A stretch of DNA of 64,000 nt from Chloroflexota bacterium (GTDB taxonomy: Bacteria > Chloroflexota > Anaerolineae > Anaerolineales > Villigracilaceae), in assembly GCA_016234485.1 (NCBI GenBank), contig JACRBL010000046.1, positions 104,820 through 168,819 on the forward strand. Reading direction: 5' to 3'. The position numbers were made by a program, and so were the translations under genes. This document shows, in pieces, positions 8,411 through 15,735 of this stretch; position 1 is the first letter of the stretch; each line of letters opens with the position of its first letter. A model generated the notes under the pieces. That model searched no databases, was not told where the DNA came from, and was given only the letters and a program-made list of their open reading frames with translations.

Positions 8411-9037
8411 CTACGCCGCGGCCGCTTCTGCTTTTGCGGCCTTCGCGGCTTCTTTCGCGCGGCGGGCTTCGTCTTCGCGGGCCGCGTTGGCGGGACGGAT
8501 GCCCTCGTAATATGAGGCGGGTTTCAGCAGTTTCTCCATGTCATAGAGATTGCGGGTATACGAGGCGATCTCGTAATCGTGATCCATCTTGATCGCGTCG
8601 AACGGACAGTATTCCGAGCAGAAGCCGCAGTTCATGCAGATGTCGGCGTCAATGAAGAAATCGCCAGGTTGCGGGCGGGGACGTCCCGTGGCGGGATCGG
8701 TGCCGCGCACGATCCAGATGCATTGCGGCGGGCAGACCTTGGCGCAGATGCCGCACGAGGTACAGCGGATTTCCTTCGCGCCCTCCGCGCCCTCGTCAAA
8801 AACGAGGAAGGGGATGTAGCGAAATTCTTCGGGGACGGGCAATTTCTCTTCGGGATATTGCACGGTAAAGATGCCGCGCGCGTTCTTGCTGGAGCGGTGC
8901 GCGATGCCTTCTGCCGAGCCGTAGTGTTTTTTGCCGGTGGTAAGTCGCCGCCAGGCCCAGATCGCGTCCTGCCAATAGGTATTCCAGAAGCGCATAAAGG
9001 TGACGCTCAGACCTTTGAGTATTCCTTTTCCATACAT
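8411..9037 (-). CDS. nuoI: NADH-quinone oxidoreductase subunit I (two 4Fe-4S clusters)
   Basis: 208 residues. Two ferredoxin-type motifs, CTSCGICAKVCPP and CMNCGFCSEYCPF, carry clusters N6a/N6b in the peripheral arm of complex I. Amphipathic N-terminus (ILKGLSVTFMRFWN) fits docking on the membrane. The C-terminus has an Ala/Lys/Glu-rich tail (ARRAKEAAKAAKAEAAAA) absent from most NuoI. AAGGAG lies before the ATG. Downstream of nuoCD with a 15-nt gap; the next gene is mrp. Confidence 0.93.
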   Translation of the reverse strand: MYGKGILKGLSVTFMRFWNTYWQDAIWAWRRLTTGKKHYGSAEGIAHRSSKNARGIFTVQYPEEKLPVPEEFRYIPFLVFDEGAEGAKEIRCTSCGICAKVCPPQCIWIVRGTDPATGRPRPQPGDFFIDADICMNCGFCSEYCPFDAIKMDHDYEIASYTRNLYDMEKLLKPASYYEGIRPANAAREDEARRAKEAAKAAKAEAAAA

Positions 9038-9052
9038 AGTTAAGTTCTCCTT

Positions 9053-10795
9053 TTAGCGGTCGAGCTCGCCTAGCACGATGTCAATACCGCCGAGGATGGC
9101 AACGAAGTCGGCGATCTTTTCGCCGATGCACATCTGTTCCAGCGAGGTCAGGTTGACAAATGACGAGGGGCGCACGTGGTAGCGATAGGGATTGGGCTTG
9201 CCGTTCGAGACGACGTAGTAGGCCAGCTCGCCCTTCGGGGACTCGACGCGTCCGTACGATTCGCCCGCAGGGACCTTGACCTGATACTGCGGTTTGCCAG
9301 GGAAGATCGGCCCGGCGGGAATCTGCTTGAGGGCCTGTCCAAGGATCTTGAGCGATTCGCGCATTTCGTCAATACGAACCATATAACGGGCCAGCAAATC
9401 GCCTTCGGGACGGCAGGCCACGTTGAAGTCGAAGCGGTCGTAGATCGAGTACGGGTCGGCGCGGCGGATGTCGTAGGGGACGCCCGAAGCGCGGAGCATC
9501 GGCCCCGTCATTGAGGTGCGGATGGCGTCTTCGGCGCTGAGGTAGCCGATGCCTTTGACACGCGAGACCAGCACTTCGTTCTCGGTGAGCAGGCGATCCA
9601 TCTCATCCACTTTGCCGGGCAGGCGGTCGAAGACGAGTTCGCGGGCTTTGCGGAGGGCATCTTCGCCCATGTCGCGGGCCACGCCGCCGAAGCGGAAGTA
9701 GTTACACATCATGCGCGCGCCGGCCACTTCTTCAAAGATGTCGAGGATGAGTTCGCGTTCCTCAAAGGCGTAGAGCGCGGGTGTGTACATGGCGCCGAGG
9801 TCGTTCAGGAACATGCCGAGGAAGATGAGGTGGTTCTGGATTCTCGTCAGTTCCGACATGATGACGCGGATGTAATCGGCGCGTTCGGGAACCTGGATGT
9901 TCATCAGTTTTTCCACCGCCAGCGCGTACCCGAAGTTATTGGTCATCGAGCAGAAGTAATCGAGGCGGTCGGTGTAGGGCATGTTTTGCAGGAAGGTGTT
10001 GCGCTCGCCGATCTTGTCGTGGTTGCGATGCAGGTAGCCCATCACAGGTTTCAGCGAGACGACGGTCTCGCCATCGAGCATCACCACCGCGCGGAACACG
10101 CCATGCGTGGACGGGTGTTGCGGCCCCATGTTGACGAGGATGTGGTCGGTCTCGATGCCGTCTCTGGTTTCGCTGTGATATTTTTTCAGGCTCTTGTAGA
10201 GCGCTTCTTCGGGATCGGTGAAGGTGACTTTTTCGGGGTCGAAGTCCGCGGGGAATTGGAGGTTATCGCGGAAGGGATTCTTCACTTCGGCGAAGGTGTG
10301 CTTGCCATCGGGCCAGCGGCTCTTGAAGGGTTTGACTTCCTCTTCAAAGAAGGGTTCCTTCCAATCCTTGCGGAGCGGGTGGCCTTCGAATCCTTCCCAC
10401 ATCAAAATGCGACGCAGGTCGGGATGGCCTTCAAATTTGATTCCGAGCAAGTCCCAGGCCTCGCGCTCTTGAAATTCTGCGCCTCTCCAAATGTTGACAA
10501 CCGAGGGGAGGACGGGATTCTCGCGCGGGACCTGCACTTTGAAAACGAAGGCAGGGCCGCCTGTGGTTTTGAAGGCGTGGTAGACCACTTCCATTTTGTT
10601 GTCGGCGATATAGTCCACGCCGGTGACGGCGGAAAGCAGGTCGTAGCCAAATTCGTCGCGGATGGCGGTGGCAACTTCGATGAGTTTTTCGGCGGGGACG
10701 ATGAAACCGCCGTAGCCGGGGCGGACGTCCGCGGAGACAGCGCCCGGGAAACGCGCGGCCAGGTCAATGGTCAGGGAGGATGCGGGAGCGGTCAT
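9053..10795 (-). CDS. nuoCD: NADH-quinone oxidoreductase fused subunit C/D
   Basis: 580 residues. Residues about 1-190 are NuoC (the 30-kDa subunit, with REAWDLLGIKFEGHPDLRRI and GHPLRKDWKEP), then NuoD (49-kDa) from about 205: NMGPQHPSTHGVFR, a GYLHRNHDKIGERN segment (usually GYLHRGIEK), TRIQNHL, and SIDIVLGE-like GGIDIVLGELDR at the end. NuoD forms the quinone pocket. Fusion of C and D is known from enterobacteria and some other groups. AGGAGG precedes the ATG, which begins 1 nt after the nuoB stop. Confidence 0.95.
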   Translation of the reverse strand: MTAPASSLTIDLAARFPGAVSADVRPGYGGFIVPAEKLIEVATAIRDEFGYDLLSAVTGVDYIADNKMEVVYHAFKTTGGPAFVFKVQVPRENPVLPSVVNIWRGAEFQEREAWDLLGIKFEGHPDLRRILMWEGFEGHPLRKDWKEPFFEEEVKPFKSRWPDGKHTFAEVKNPFRDNLQFPADFDPEKVTFTDPEEALYKSLKKYHSETRDGIETDHILVNMGPQHPSTHGVFRAVVMLDGETVVSLKPVMGYLHRNHDKIGERNTFLQNMPYTDRLDYFCSMTNNFGYALAVEKLMNIQVPERADYIRVIMSELTRIQNHLIFLGMFLNDLGAMYTPALYAFEERELILDIFEEVAGARMMCNYFRFGGVARDMGEDALRKARELVFDRLPGKVDEMDRLLTENEVLVSRVKGIGYLSAEDAIRTSMTGPMLRASGVPYDIRRADPYSIYDRFDFNVACRPEGDLLARYMVRIDEMRESLKILGQALKQIPAGPIFPGKPQYQVKVPAGESYGRVESPKGELAYYVVSNGKPNPYRYHVRPSSFVNLTSLEQMCIGEKIADFVAILGGIDIVLGELDR

Positions 10796-10796
10796 G

Positions 10797-11456
10797 TTAG
10801 CCTCCTGCCTGCGCGGGCGTCGTCACGGGTTGCGCGGCGGCGGCCTTAATGTCGGGGATGCGGCGCGGGTCAATCAGGTCGGGGCCAAGGATCGGCACGG
10901 GAATTTCCACGCTGTCGTGTCCCTTGCGATACCAACGCACCTGGCTGATCTTTTCTTTGTCAATTTTCTTTTGGAGCATGATCAGGCCGTTCATCAGGGC
11001 TTGCGGGGTGGGCGGGCAACCAGGCACGTAAACGTCCACGGGCAGGAATTTGTCAATGCCAGCCACCACGTTGTAACCTTCCTTGAATGGGCCGCCGCTC
11101 GAAGCGCACGCGCCCATGGCCATCACGTATTTGGGTTCGGGCATCTGGTTGTAGAGGCGCACGATGGCGGGAACCATTTTCTTTGTGACCGTGCCAGAGA
11201 CGATCATCAGGTCGGCCTGACGCGGGGTGGGGCGCATCACTTCCATGCCGAAGCGGGCCAGGTCGTAGCGCGAGGCCTGCGCGGCGATCATCTCGATGGC
11301 GCAACAGGCCAGGCCAAACATGAGCGGCCAGACCGACGAGCGCCGTCCCCAGTTGTAGACGGGGTTGAGCAGGCGGTCGAGCGTGGTTACGGCCACGACG
11401 TTTTTGACGTCTTCGGGTATTTCGTAACCAGGCAGGTTGAGTTCGTTATTTTCCAT
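10797..11456 (-). CDS. nuoB: NADH-quinone oxidoreductase subunit B (cluster N2)
   Basis: 219 residues. The four N2 ligands are visible: tandem Cys51-Cys52 in [10 protein letters not shown], Cys117 in GACASSGG and Cys147 in VPGCPPTP. This subunit passes electrons to quinone. The 5' end overlaps the upstream iscX-like gene by 11 nt, so translation is probably coupled. The last 20 residues are Ala/Pro/Thr-rich. No nuoA precedes it, and no other nuo genes are in the window. Confidence 0.95.
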   Translation of the reverse strand: MENNELNLPGYEIPEDVKNVVAVTTLDRLLNPVYNWGRRSSVWPLMFGLACCAIEMIAAQASRYDLARFGMEVMRPTPRQADLMIVSGTVTKKMVPAIVRLYNQMPEPKYVMAMGACASSGGPFKEGYNVVAGIDKFLPVDVYVPGCPPTPQALMNGLIMLQKKIDKEKISQVRWYRKGHDSVEIPVPILGPDLIDPRRIPDIKAAAAQPVTTPAQAGG

Positions 11457-11652
11457 GAATATTCTCCTCGAACCAGTCTTGAAAAATTGATGAAAGGATG
11501 TCGTCGTTCACGAGCGCGGGATCATCCTCAAAGTCCGAAAGCGCGAGCGTCCATTCGCAAATTTGCCCGAGCGAGACAGTTTCCAAATCCGCTTCGGGGT
11601 GTTGGCGGCGTAATTCTAAAGCGATGGCGTAGGTGGAGTCCCAGGTGAGCAT
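11446..11652 (-). CDS. iscX: IscX-like small acidic Fe-S assembly protein
   Basis: 68 residues, the normal IscX length. The pattern [21 protein letters not shown], then [20 protein letters not shown] and [12 protein letters not shown], follows the IscX winged-helix family nearly from end to end, including the acidic FEDDP loop used to bind IscS and iron. In enterobacteria IscX is the last gene of the isc operon and tunes cysteine desulfurase; here it instead starts a complex I cluster and overlaps nuoB. The identification rests on recognising the family pattern. Confidence 0.8.
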   Translation of the reverse strand: MLTWDSTYAIALELRRQHPEADLETVSLGQICEWTLALSDFEDDPALVNDDILSSIFQDWFEENIHGK

Positions 11653-11763
11653 CAGTTATCAGTTTTCAGTCATCAGTCAACAGTAATCAGTCGGGCGGAT
11701 TATAGCATTGGGAGGGGATACGTCAACGGAATTATGTAAAGATATGTTTACGAAAATAAGATT

Positions 11764-11829
11764 GTGAGTATAATCACCCCACAGCCATGACACATTGGCT
11801 AAATTCAAGATTGTGACGCTTTGCGTAAC
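11764..11829. promoter_or_regulatory. promoter and candidate operators of the SufR-like gene
   Basis: A TATAAT box (11769-11774) is overlapped by an inverted repeat GTGA-N6-TCAC (11764-11777). A second imperfect inverted repeat, GTGACGC-TTT-GCGTAAC, lies at 11813-11829 just before the ATG at 11836. Both share AAGATTGTGA on the left side (from 11758 and 11807). This is what an autoregulated repressor site would look like; binding is inferred. Confidence 0.4.
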
Positions 11830-11835
11830 CACCCT

Positions 11836-12429
11836 ATGACTGTGACAACTGCCCGACAAAAAATTCTGAACCAGTTGACCAAACTCGGTCCCGCTTCGCC
11901 GCGTGACCTTGCGCGGACTCTCCGCCTGTCGGAGGCGACCGTGCGCCATCATTTGCGCGTCCTCGCCTCGGATGGACGCGTTACCCCCCTCCCATCCCCC
12001 CAGCAGGGGGGACCGAGGGGGGTAGGAGAGCGCGGCCGCCCCGTCAAAATTTACGCGCTCTCTCCCGCGCTGGCTGGAGACAACCTTCCCGCGTTGACGA
12101 GCGCCCTGCTGGCCGAATCCACCGTCCCGATGGAGACGCTCGCCAAACACATCCTCGACGCGAGCGCGATCGGCAATCAGCCGCTGACGAGGCGTCTGAC
12201 CCTGCTGGTGGAGAAGTTGAACGCCAAACATTATCAAGCCCGCTGGGAGGCCGGCGCGGACGGACCGCGCGTCATCTTTGGCAGATGTCCCTACGCGGCG
12301 GTGATCGAGGCGCATCCCGAATTATGTCGAATGGACGCCAGCCTGTTATCCAATTCCCTGCGCATGGACGCGCGCCAATCCGCGAAGATCGAGAAGGGGA
12401 GGGGGATGTGTGTGTTTGGGGTGAGGTGA
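11836..12429 (+). CDS. SufR-like Fe-S sensing winged-helix transcriptional regulator
   Basis: 197 residues from the ATG (an in-frame TTG lies 15 nt upstream). Residues 1-50 are a winged helix (ILNQLTKLGPASPRDLA, LSEATVRHHLRVLASDGRV). The C-terminal part has CPYAAVIEAHPELC and a final CVF: Cys151, Cys164 and Cys192, spacing C-X12-C-X27-C, as in SufR-type regulators (COG2345) that hold an Fe-S cluster and repress Fe-S assembly genes. It faces the iscX-nuo cluster across a 183-nt spacer. Residues 50-63, in the wing, are written by a 43-nt nested palindrome. The last 66 nt are duplicated at 14929-14994. Confidence 0.8.
   Translation: MTVTTARQKILNQLTKLGPASPRDLARTLRLSEATVRHHLRVLASDGRVTPLPSPQQGGPRGVGERGRPVKIYALSPALAGDNLPALTSALLAESTVPMETLAKHILDASAIGNQPLTRRLTLLVEKLNAKHYQARWEAGADGPRVIFGRCPYAAVIEAHPELCRMDASLLSNSLRMDARQSAKIEKGRGMCVFGVR
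11982..12024. repeat. palindromic repeat inside the SufR-like gene
   Basis: Outer arms TACCCCCCTC (11982-11991) and GAGGGGGGTA (12015-12024) enclose a second C-run/G-run pair. The type is that of the intergenic CCCCTCTCCC elements elsewhere (18265-18300). It is translated in frame as a Pro/Gly-rich loop. Confidence 0.7.
12364..12429 (+). repeat. direct repeat A (left copy), 3' end of the SufR-like gene
   Basis: 66 nt, matched at 14929-14994 with 3 substitutions. The right copy is read in another frame and is not functional. Confidence 0.9.
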
Positions 12430-12505
12430 GGAGAGACAACATCCGAATTCAGCGAGCAGAAGGCGGGGCAACATTTAAGTATTTGCCGAGATATCTGAAA
12501 TTCTA

Positions 12506-12535
12506 TTGACAAACTTTATGGGCAGGGTGTAAAGT
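12506..12535 (+). promoter_or_regulatory. promoter in front of the displaced rhs tip
   Basis: TTGACA, 18-nt spacer, TAAAGT. The spacer region 12430-12603 holds no gene; the promoter and an AGGAG at 12591-12595 suggest that the truncated rhs gene can still be expressed. Confidence 0.5.
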
Positions 12536-12603
12536 GGGAGTAATGTAATGGCTGGCATGTATGATGCCGGGAAATGACTTTGGGTGTGGAAGGAGTTTCG
12601 GGC

Positions 12604-13806
12604 ATGGATTTCGTCAATAACTACTACGAGAAAAAAGGCAGTGAAATCACGAAATATTATTTCGCAGGCGCGAGTCAAGTTGCTGTGCGGAAATATACTG
12701 TGCCAGAAAGTACAACTTTGCATTACATGATCGGAAACCATCTGGGAAGCGCCAGCGTCGTCATGGACGATGCGGGGACATTTGTCTCCGAAACGCGCTA
12801 CAAACCCTGGGGCGAAGTACGTTACACCACCGCCAACAAAACCCTCCCCACGCGCTACACCTTCACGGGACAATACTCCTACATGAACGACTCCGCCACC
12901 GACCTCGGCGCGGCTGGATTTGGACTCATGTTCTACAACGCCCGCTGGTATGATCCCATGACCGGACGAATGATACAGGCGGATACGATTGTGCCGGGAG
13001 GGGCGCAGGGGTTGGATAGGTATGCGTATTCCAACAATTCACCTGTTACTTATATTGATCCGTCAGGGCATTTGCCTGGTAAAAATTGCCTTGGGTGCAG
13101 GGGTTGGTTTAGAGGTGGAAACAGGATGAATAAATATTACGAATACACCAATGAATTGCAAGGACTTACTCCTGAAATGGAGAGAACCTTCTGGTATTTT
13201 TGGAGCATGAACCCTGCCGCTGCCCTTGCGTGGTTAGCGCATGAATTCGGAATTACGCTTCCTCCAGGAGTCACTTGGGGATATTTGCCCTACCATATTA
13301 ATGATAGAGGTTTTAGCCCTTTTGACGATGGTCAAAGAACTACGACTGACGGGAAGATTGTTGACGTTGTTGATGATGTTGTTTACATCACTGCTGATGT
13401 GTTTTTTTTCGAAAAAGATGGTACGACCATAAGAACTGACGTTAGTACTATTTTAGGTACTATGGTGCATGAAGCTCGTCATGCAATTGTAGAAAAAATT
13501 GTTGAAGATGCGATACATCGTGATTTGAGAGCAGAAGACCTTCGTTTAGATGAAAATATTTTTAATGCATATGAAGTTGATGCTGATCTAGCGGTTTATT
13601 TAAATAGAAAAGGTATCAAATTTTCCGCTCTAGCGATAGACGTGAGAGATTCGCACCTTAATCAAATTAATCCCTGCGGGAAAGATGCGGGCTCGTCAAA
13701 CACGGGTTGTTTTTATGCAGATGGGGTATATATGGACGCACCCTCATATATAGAATGGTATGTTGAATATTATTTTGGGAAAACCATAGCTCTTCCTCTC
13801 TATTAA
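12604..13806 (+). CDS. displaced Rhs C-terminal tip with zincin-like metallopeptidase toxin domain
   Basis: 400 residues. Residues 1-155 are the end of an RHS core (YNARWYDPMTGRMIQAD, LDRYAYSNNSPVTYIDPSGH), the standard junction before a variable toxin tip. Residues about 160-400 are a different, AT-rich domain with HEARH (289-293), an HExxH zinc motif, and YEVDAD with Glu324 as likely third ligand: a zincin-type peptidase. The first ~2 kb of an rhs gene is missing. I place the start at the ATG 12604 behind AGGAG; an ATG at 12574 is in the same frame. Rhs tips kill neighbouring cells after export; this one lacks the shell and is probably an orphan tip. Confidence 0.78.
   Translation: MDFVNNYYEKKGSEITKYYFAGASQVAVRKYTVPESTTLHYMIGNHLGSASVVMDDAGTFVSETRYKPWGEVRYTTANKTLPTRYTFTGQYSYMNDSATDLGAAGFGLMFYNARWYDPMTGRMIQADTIVPGGAQGLDRYAYSNNSPVTYIDPSGHLPGKNCLGCRGWFRGGNRMNKYYEYTNELQGLTPEMERTFWYFWSMNPAAALAWLAHEFGITLPPGVTWGYLPYHINDRGFSPFDDGQRTTTDGKIVDVVDDVVYITADVFFFEKDGTTIRTDVSTILGTMVHEARHAIVEKIVEDAIHRDLRAEDLRLDENIFNAYEVDADLAVYLNRKGIKFSALAIDVRDSHLNQINPCGKDAGSSNTGCFYADGVYMDAPSYIEWYVEYYFGKTIALPLY
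12610..12707 (+). repeat. direct repeat B (left copy), rhs core segment
   Basis: 98 nt, repeated at 14832-14929 with a few substitutions. Both copies encode FVN.YYEKKG..ITKYY.AGA in the same frame of an rhs gene. Confidence 0.9.
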
Positions 13807-13817
13807 GGAGCCAAAAG

Positions 13818-14540
13818 ATGAACAGGTCAAAATTAATATACTTAGTATTTTGTGTGTCAATCGTTGCCTGCACTGACTGGAATGGAAATACTACTTTGAG
13901 CCCCGATTCGTTTCCACTGCAAACTAAGGCATTTACTTTAACACCTTCTCCAGAAATTTCAGATACGACATTAAATTTGTCAAGTCAACCGATAATCAAC
14001 ACTAAAGAAAAGTGGAATGCATTGTATAGCTTTGGCGTACAAGTGATTGATAATGATCTCTCATTACACGTCGAAAATTTACAACAGGGTTGTTATATGA
14101 AGGTTGGAGTTGATAGCGCTCAGATACCACTATCAGCAAGATTTGTATTTACTAATAACTCATCGCATACTATCGTTATTCCAGATAGTTTTGCATTCTC
14201 TTCAGGAGGCGCGAGTGTCTATACGGGTGCAGATTTCAGCACCGTTTTTTTCTCTGATAACGAGGAAGCCATTTTTGCCGATGGAGATAATAGTTTTCAC
14301 GACTTTAATACAGAGGTTATTAAAATTGTTGAAATTCCCCCTAACGAATCATATCAAGTCATATTACAAGTAAAGATTCCGATAATTTTTACAAAGGAAG
14401 GTAATCAGATCACTACAACCCCAGGATTTTATATTAAATTTATCCACTGGACGGCAAAGGTAGAAAGAGCATCTGATCCACCCGCATGGCATGTTGCGCA
14501 GGCCATTAGTTCTAATACGATTTTTGTCTGCATTGAATAG
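13818..14540 (+). CDS. lipoprotein, candidate immunity protein for the Rhs zincin tip
   Basis: 240 residues. Lipoprotein signal LIYLVFCVSIVAC (Cys18), then a Thr/Ser/Pro-rich linker and a predicted beta-sandwich. It begins 11 nt after the toxin stop with a strong AAGGAG, and has the same low GC as the toxin tip, unlike all neighbours. The gene directly after an Rhs tip normally encodes the cognate immunity protein; a lipoprotein would place it at the cell surface, where an exported peptidase would act. I do not recognise the fold, so the immunity role is inferred from position. Confidence 0.65.
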   Translation: MNRSKLIYLVFCVSIVACTDWNGNTTLSPDSFPLQTKAFTLTPSPEISDTTLNLSSQPIINTKEKWNALYSFGVQVIDNDLSLHVENLQQGCYMKVGVDSAQIPLSARFVFTNNSSHTIVIPDSFAFSSGGASVYTGADFSTVFFSDNEEAIFADGDNSFHDFNTEVIKIVEIPPNESYQVILQVKIPIIFTKEGNQITTTPGFYIKFIHWTAKVERASDPPAWHVAQAISSNTIFVCIE

Positions 14541-14582
14541 AACCCAGATAAACCAATAAACGTTGAATGTTTCGAACCAGGC

Positions 14583-14929
14583 TTGAAAATCGTCAATCCA
14601 CTTCTGGAAGATGGGCGCAGGTCAGTACTGGAGATCGCGCGTCAGAAATACTGGTACGACGACAACGGCAACCAAACCACGCGCGTCTACGGGCCGGATA
14701 CGTACAAGCAAATCTATGATGCCGAGAACCGCCTGGTGGAAGTGAAGAAAAACGACATAACAATGGCACAATTCGTCTATAATGGCGATGGACAGCGCGT
14801 GAAATCCGTCGTCAACGGCGAGACCATCCAGTTCGTCAATGGCTACTACGAGAAAAAAGGCGCTGAGATCACGAAGTATTATTATGCAGGCGCGAGTCAA
14901 GTTGCTGTGCGGAAATATACTGTGCCAGA
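14583..14929 (+). pseudogene. rhs core fragment (5' and 3' truncated)
   Basis: Encodes YD-repeat material (YWYDDNGNQTTRVYG, YDAENRLVEVKKND, FVYNGDGQRVKSVV) that should lie upstream of the sequence at 12604, but is found downstream of it. No ribosome binding site. The rhs reading stops being rhs exactly at 14929, where a copy of the SufR-like gene end begins. The frame stays open by chance into the lipoprotein gene at 15090, but the two are separate. Confidence 0.8.
14832..14929 (+). repeat. direct repeat B (right copy), rhs core segment
   Basis: 98-nt partner of 12610-12707. Confidence 0.9.
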
Positions 14930-14994
14930 TGGACGCGCTCCAGTCCGCGAAGATCGAGAAGGGGAGGGGGATGTGCGTGTTTGGGGTGAGGTGA
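14929..14994 (+). repeat. direct repeat A (right copy), SufR-like gene end
   Basis: 66-nt partner of 12364-12429 (3 differences). It abuts repeat B without any gap. Confidence 0.9.
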
Positions 14995-15089
14995 ATTTAT
15001 ACCCAAATGGATGGGCGCTTTTTCCCTCATTTCTGTATAATAGCCGCCATCGGGCGGGTGGCCGCCTATTTTACTCAAAGGAGAATGTG

Positions 15090-15503
15090 ATGAACAAGCG
15101 AACTCTTCCAATTTTTCTCGCCCTCTTCGCGCTGGTCTTTGCCAGCATGGCCTGCGCCTTCGGCGGCGAACTCGGCCTGACCAATTTACGTATGGCTTTC
15201 GATGAAGACGGCAAACAGGTCACGACCTCGTTCAGTCCCAATGACGCGGTCTACGCGGTGGCCGATCTCGCCAACGCCAAGGCGGGCGACGCCGTGTCCA
15301 CGAAATGGTATGCCGTCAGCGTGGAAGGCGAAGACCCGAACACCTTCATTGACGAGTCGGTCATCAACATTGACCAGGAAACTTTTACTGGCACAGTCCA
15401 CTTCTTTTTCGACGCAGGTCAAGACTGGCCTGCTGGAACCTATGCCGTCGAGTTTTACCTGAACGGGACGCTGGTCAACACGGTCACGTACACGGTGCAA
15501 TAA
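15090..15503 (+). CDS. small lipoprotein with Ig-like domain
   Basis: 137 residues. Signal peptide with lipobox FASMAC (Cys at about 20), then an acidic beta-sandwich-like domain (SFSPNDAVYAVADLANAKAGD, WPAGTYAVEFYLNGTLVNTVTYTV), a layout common in surface lipoproteins. AAAGGAG lies 6 nt before the ATG and a TATAAT at 15036-15041. An in-frame extension upstream into rhs debris is not part of the gene. Function unknown. Confidence 0.75.
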   Translation: MNKRTLPIFLALFALVFASMACAFGGELGLTNLRMAFDEDGKQVTTSFSPNDAVYAVADLANAKAGDAVSTKWYAVSVEGEDPNTFIDESVINIDQETFTGTVHFFFDAGQDWPAGTYAVEFYLNGTLVNTVTYTVQ

Positions 15504-15515
15504 TTTTCAAAGTCA

Positions 15516-15545
15516 AAAACGCGCTTCGAGAGAGGCGCGTTTTTA
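15516..15545 (+). terminator. intrinsic terminator
   Basis: AAAACGCGC (15516-15524) pairs with GCGCGTTTT (15535-15543), T-run at the end; follows the lipoprotein stop by 12 nt. Confidence 0.85.
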
Positions 15546-15581
15546 AATGGAATTCTCTACCATACAAATTCGAGAGAACTT

Positions 15582-15705
15582 CGTCATTGCGAGGAGGGTG
15601 GTCTTCCCGACGAAGCAATCCCCGCAACGTGGAGGAGATTGCTTCGGGAAGATCGCCCTCGCAACACTTGCACCGCACTGCGTTTGGTGCAGTGCAGGTG
15701 TGACG
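15582..15705. repeat. CGTCATTGCGAG inverted-repeat element, copy A, with nested palindrome
   Basis: Starts CGTCATTGCGAGGAG and ends with a tgacg after CCTCGCAA; internal GAAGCAATC/GATTGCTTC pair. Between CCTCGCAA and TGACG a separate palindrome (about 15671-15700) is inserted. The trailing gtacggtagaaaag is shared with the copy at 40612. Confidence 0.75.
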
Positions 15706-15735
15706 GATGTACGGTAGAAAAGAATGGATGGCGAC

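Noticed and set aside
9830-10849. 339-codon plus-strand frame opposite nuoCD
   Set aside because: Shadow of the strongly conserved nuoCD gene on the minus strand.
7235-11836. A complete nuo operon
   Set aside because: Only B, C/D and I subunits are present between iscX and mrp; no sign of A, E, F, G, H or J-N was seen on either strand of the window.
14583-15503. One gene joining the rhs fragment and the lipoprotein
   Set aside because: The middle part is an out-of-frame copy of the SufR-like gene end, and the lipoprotein has its own ribosome binding site, promoter and signal peptide at 15090.
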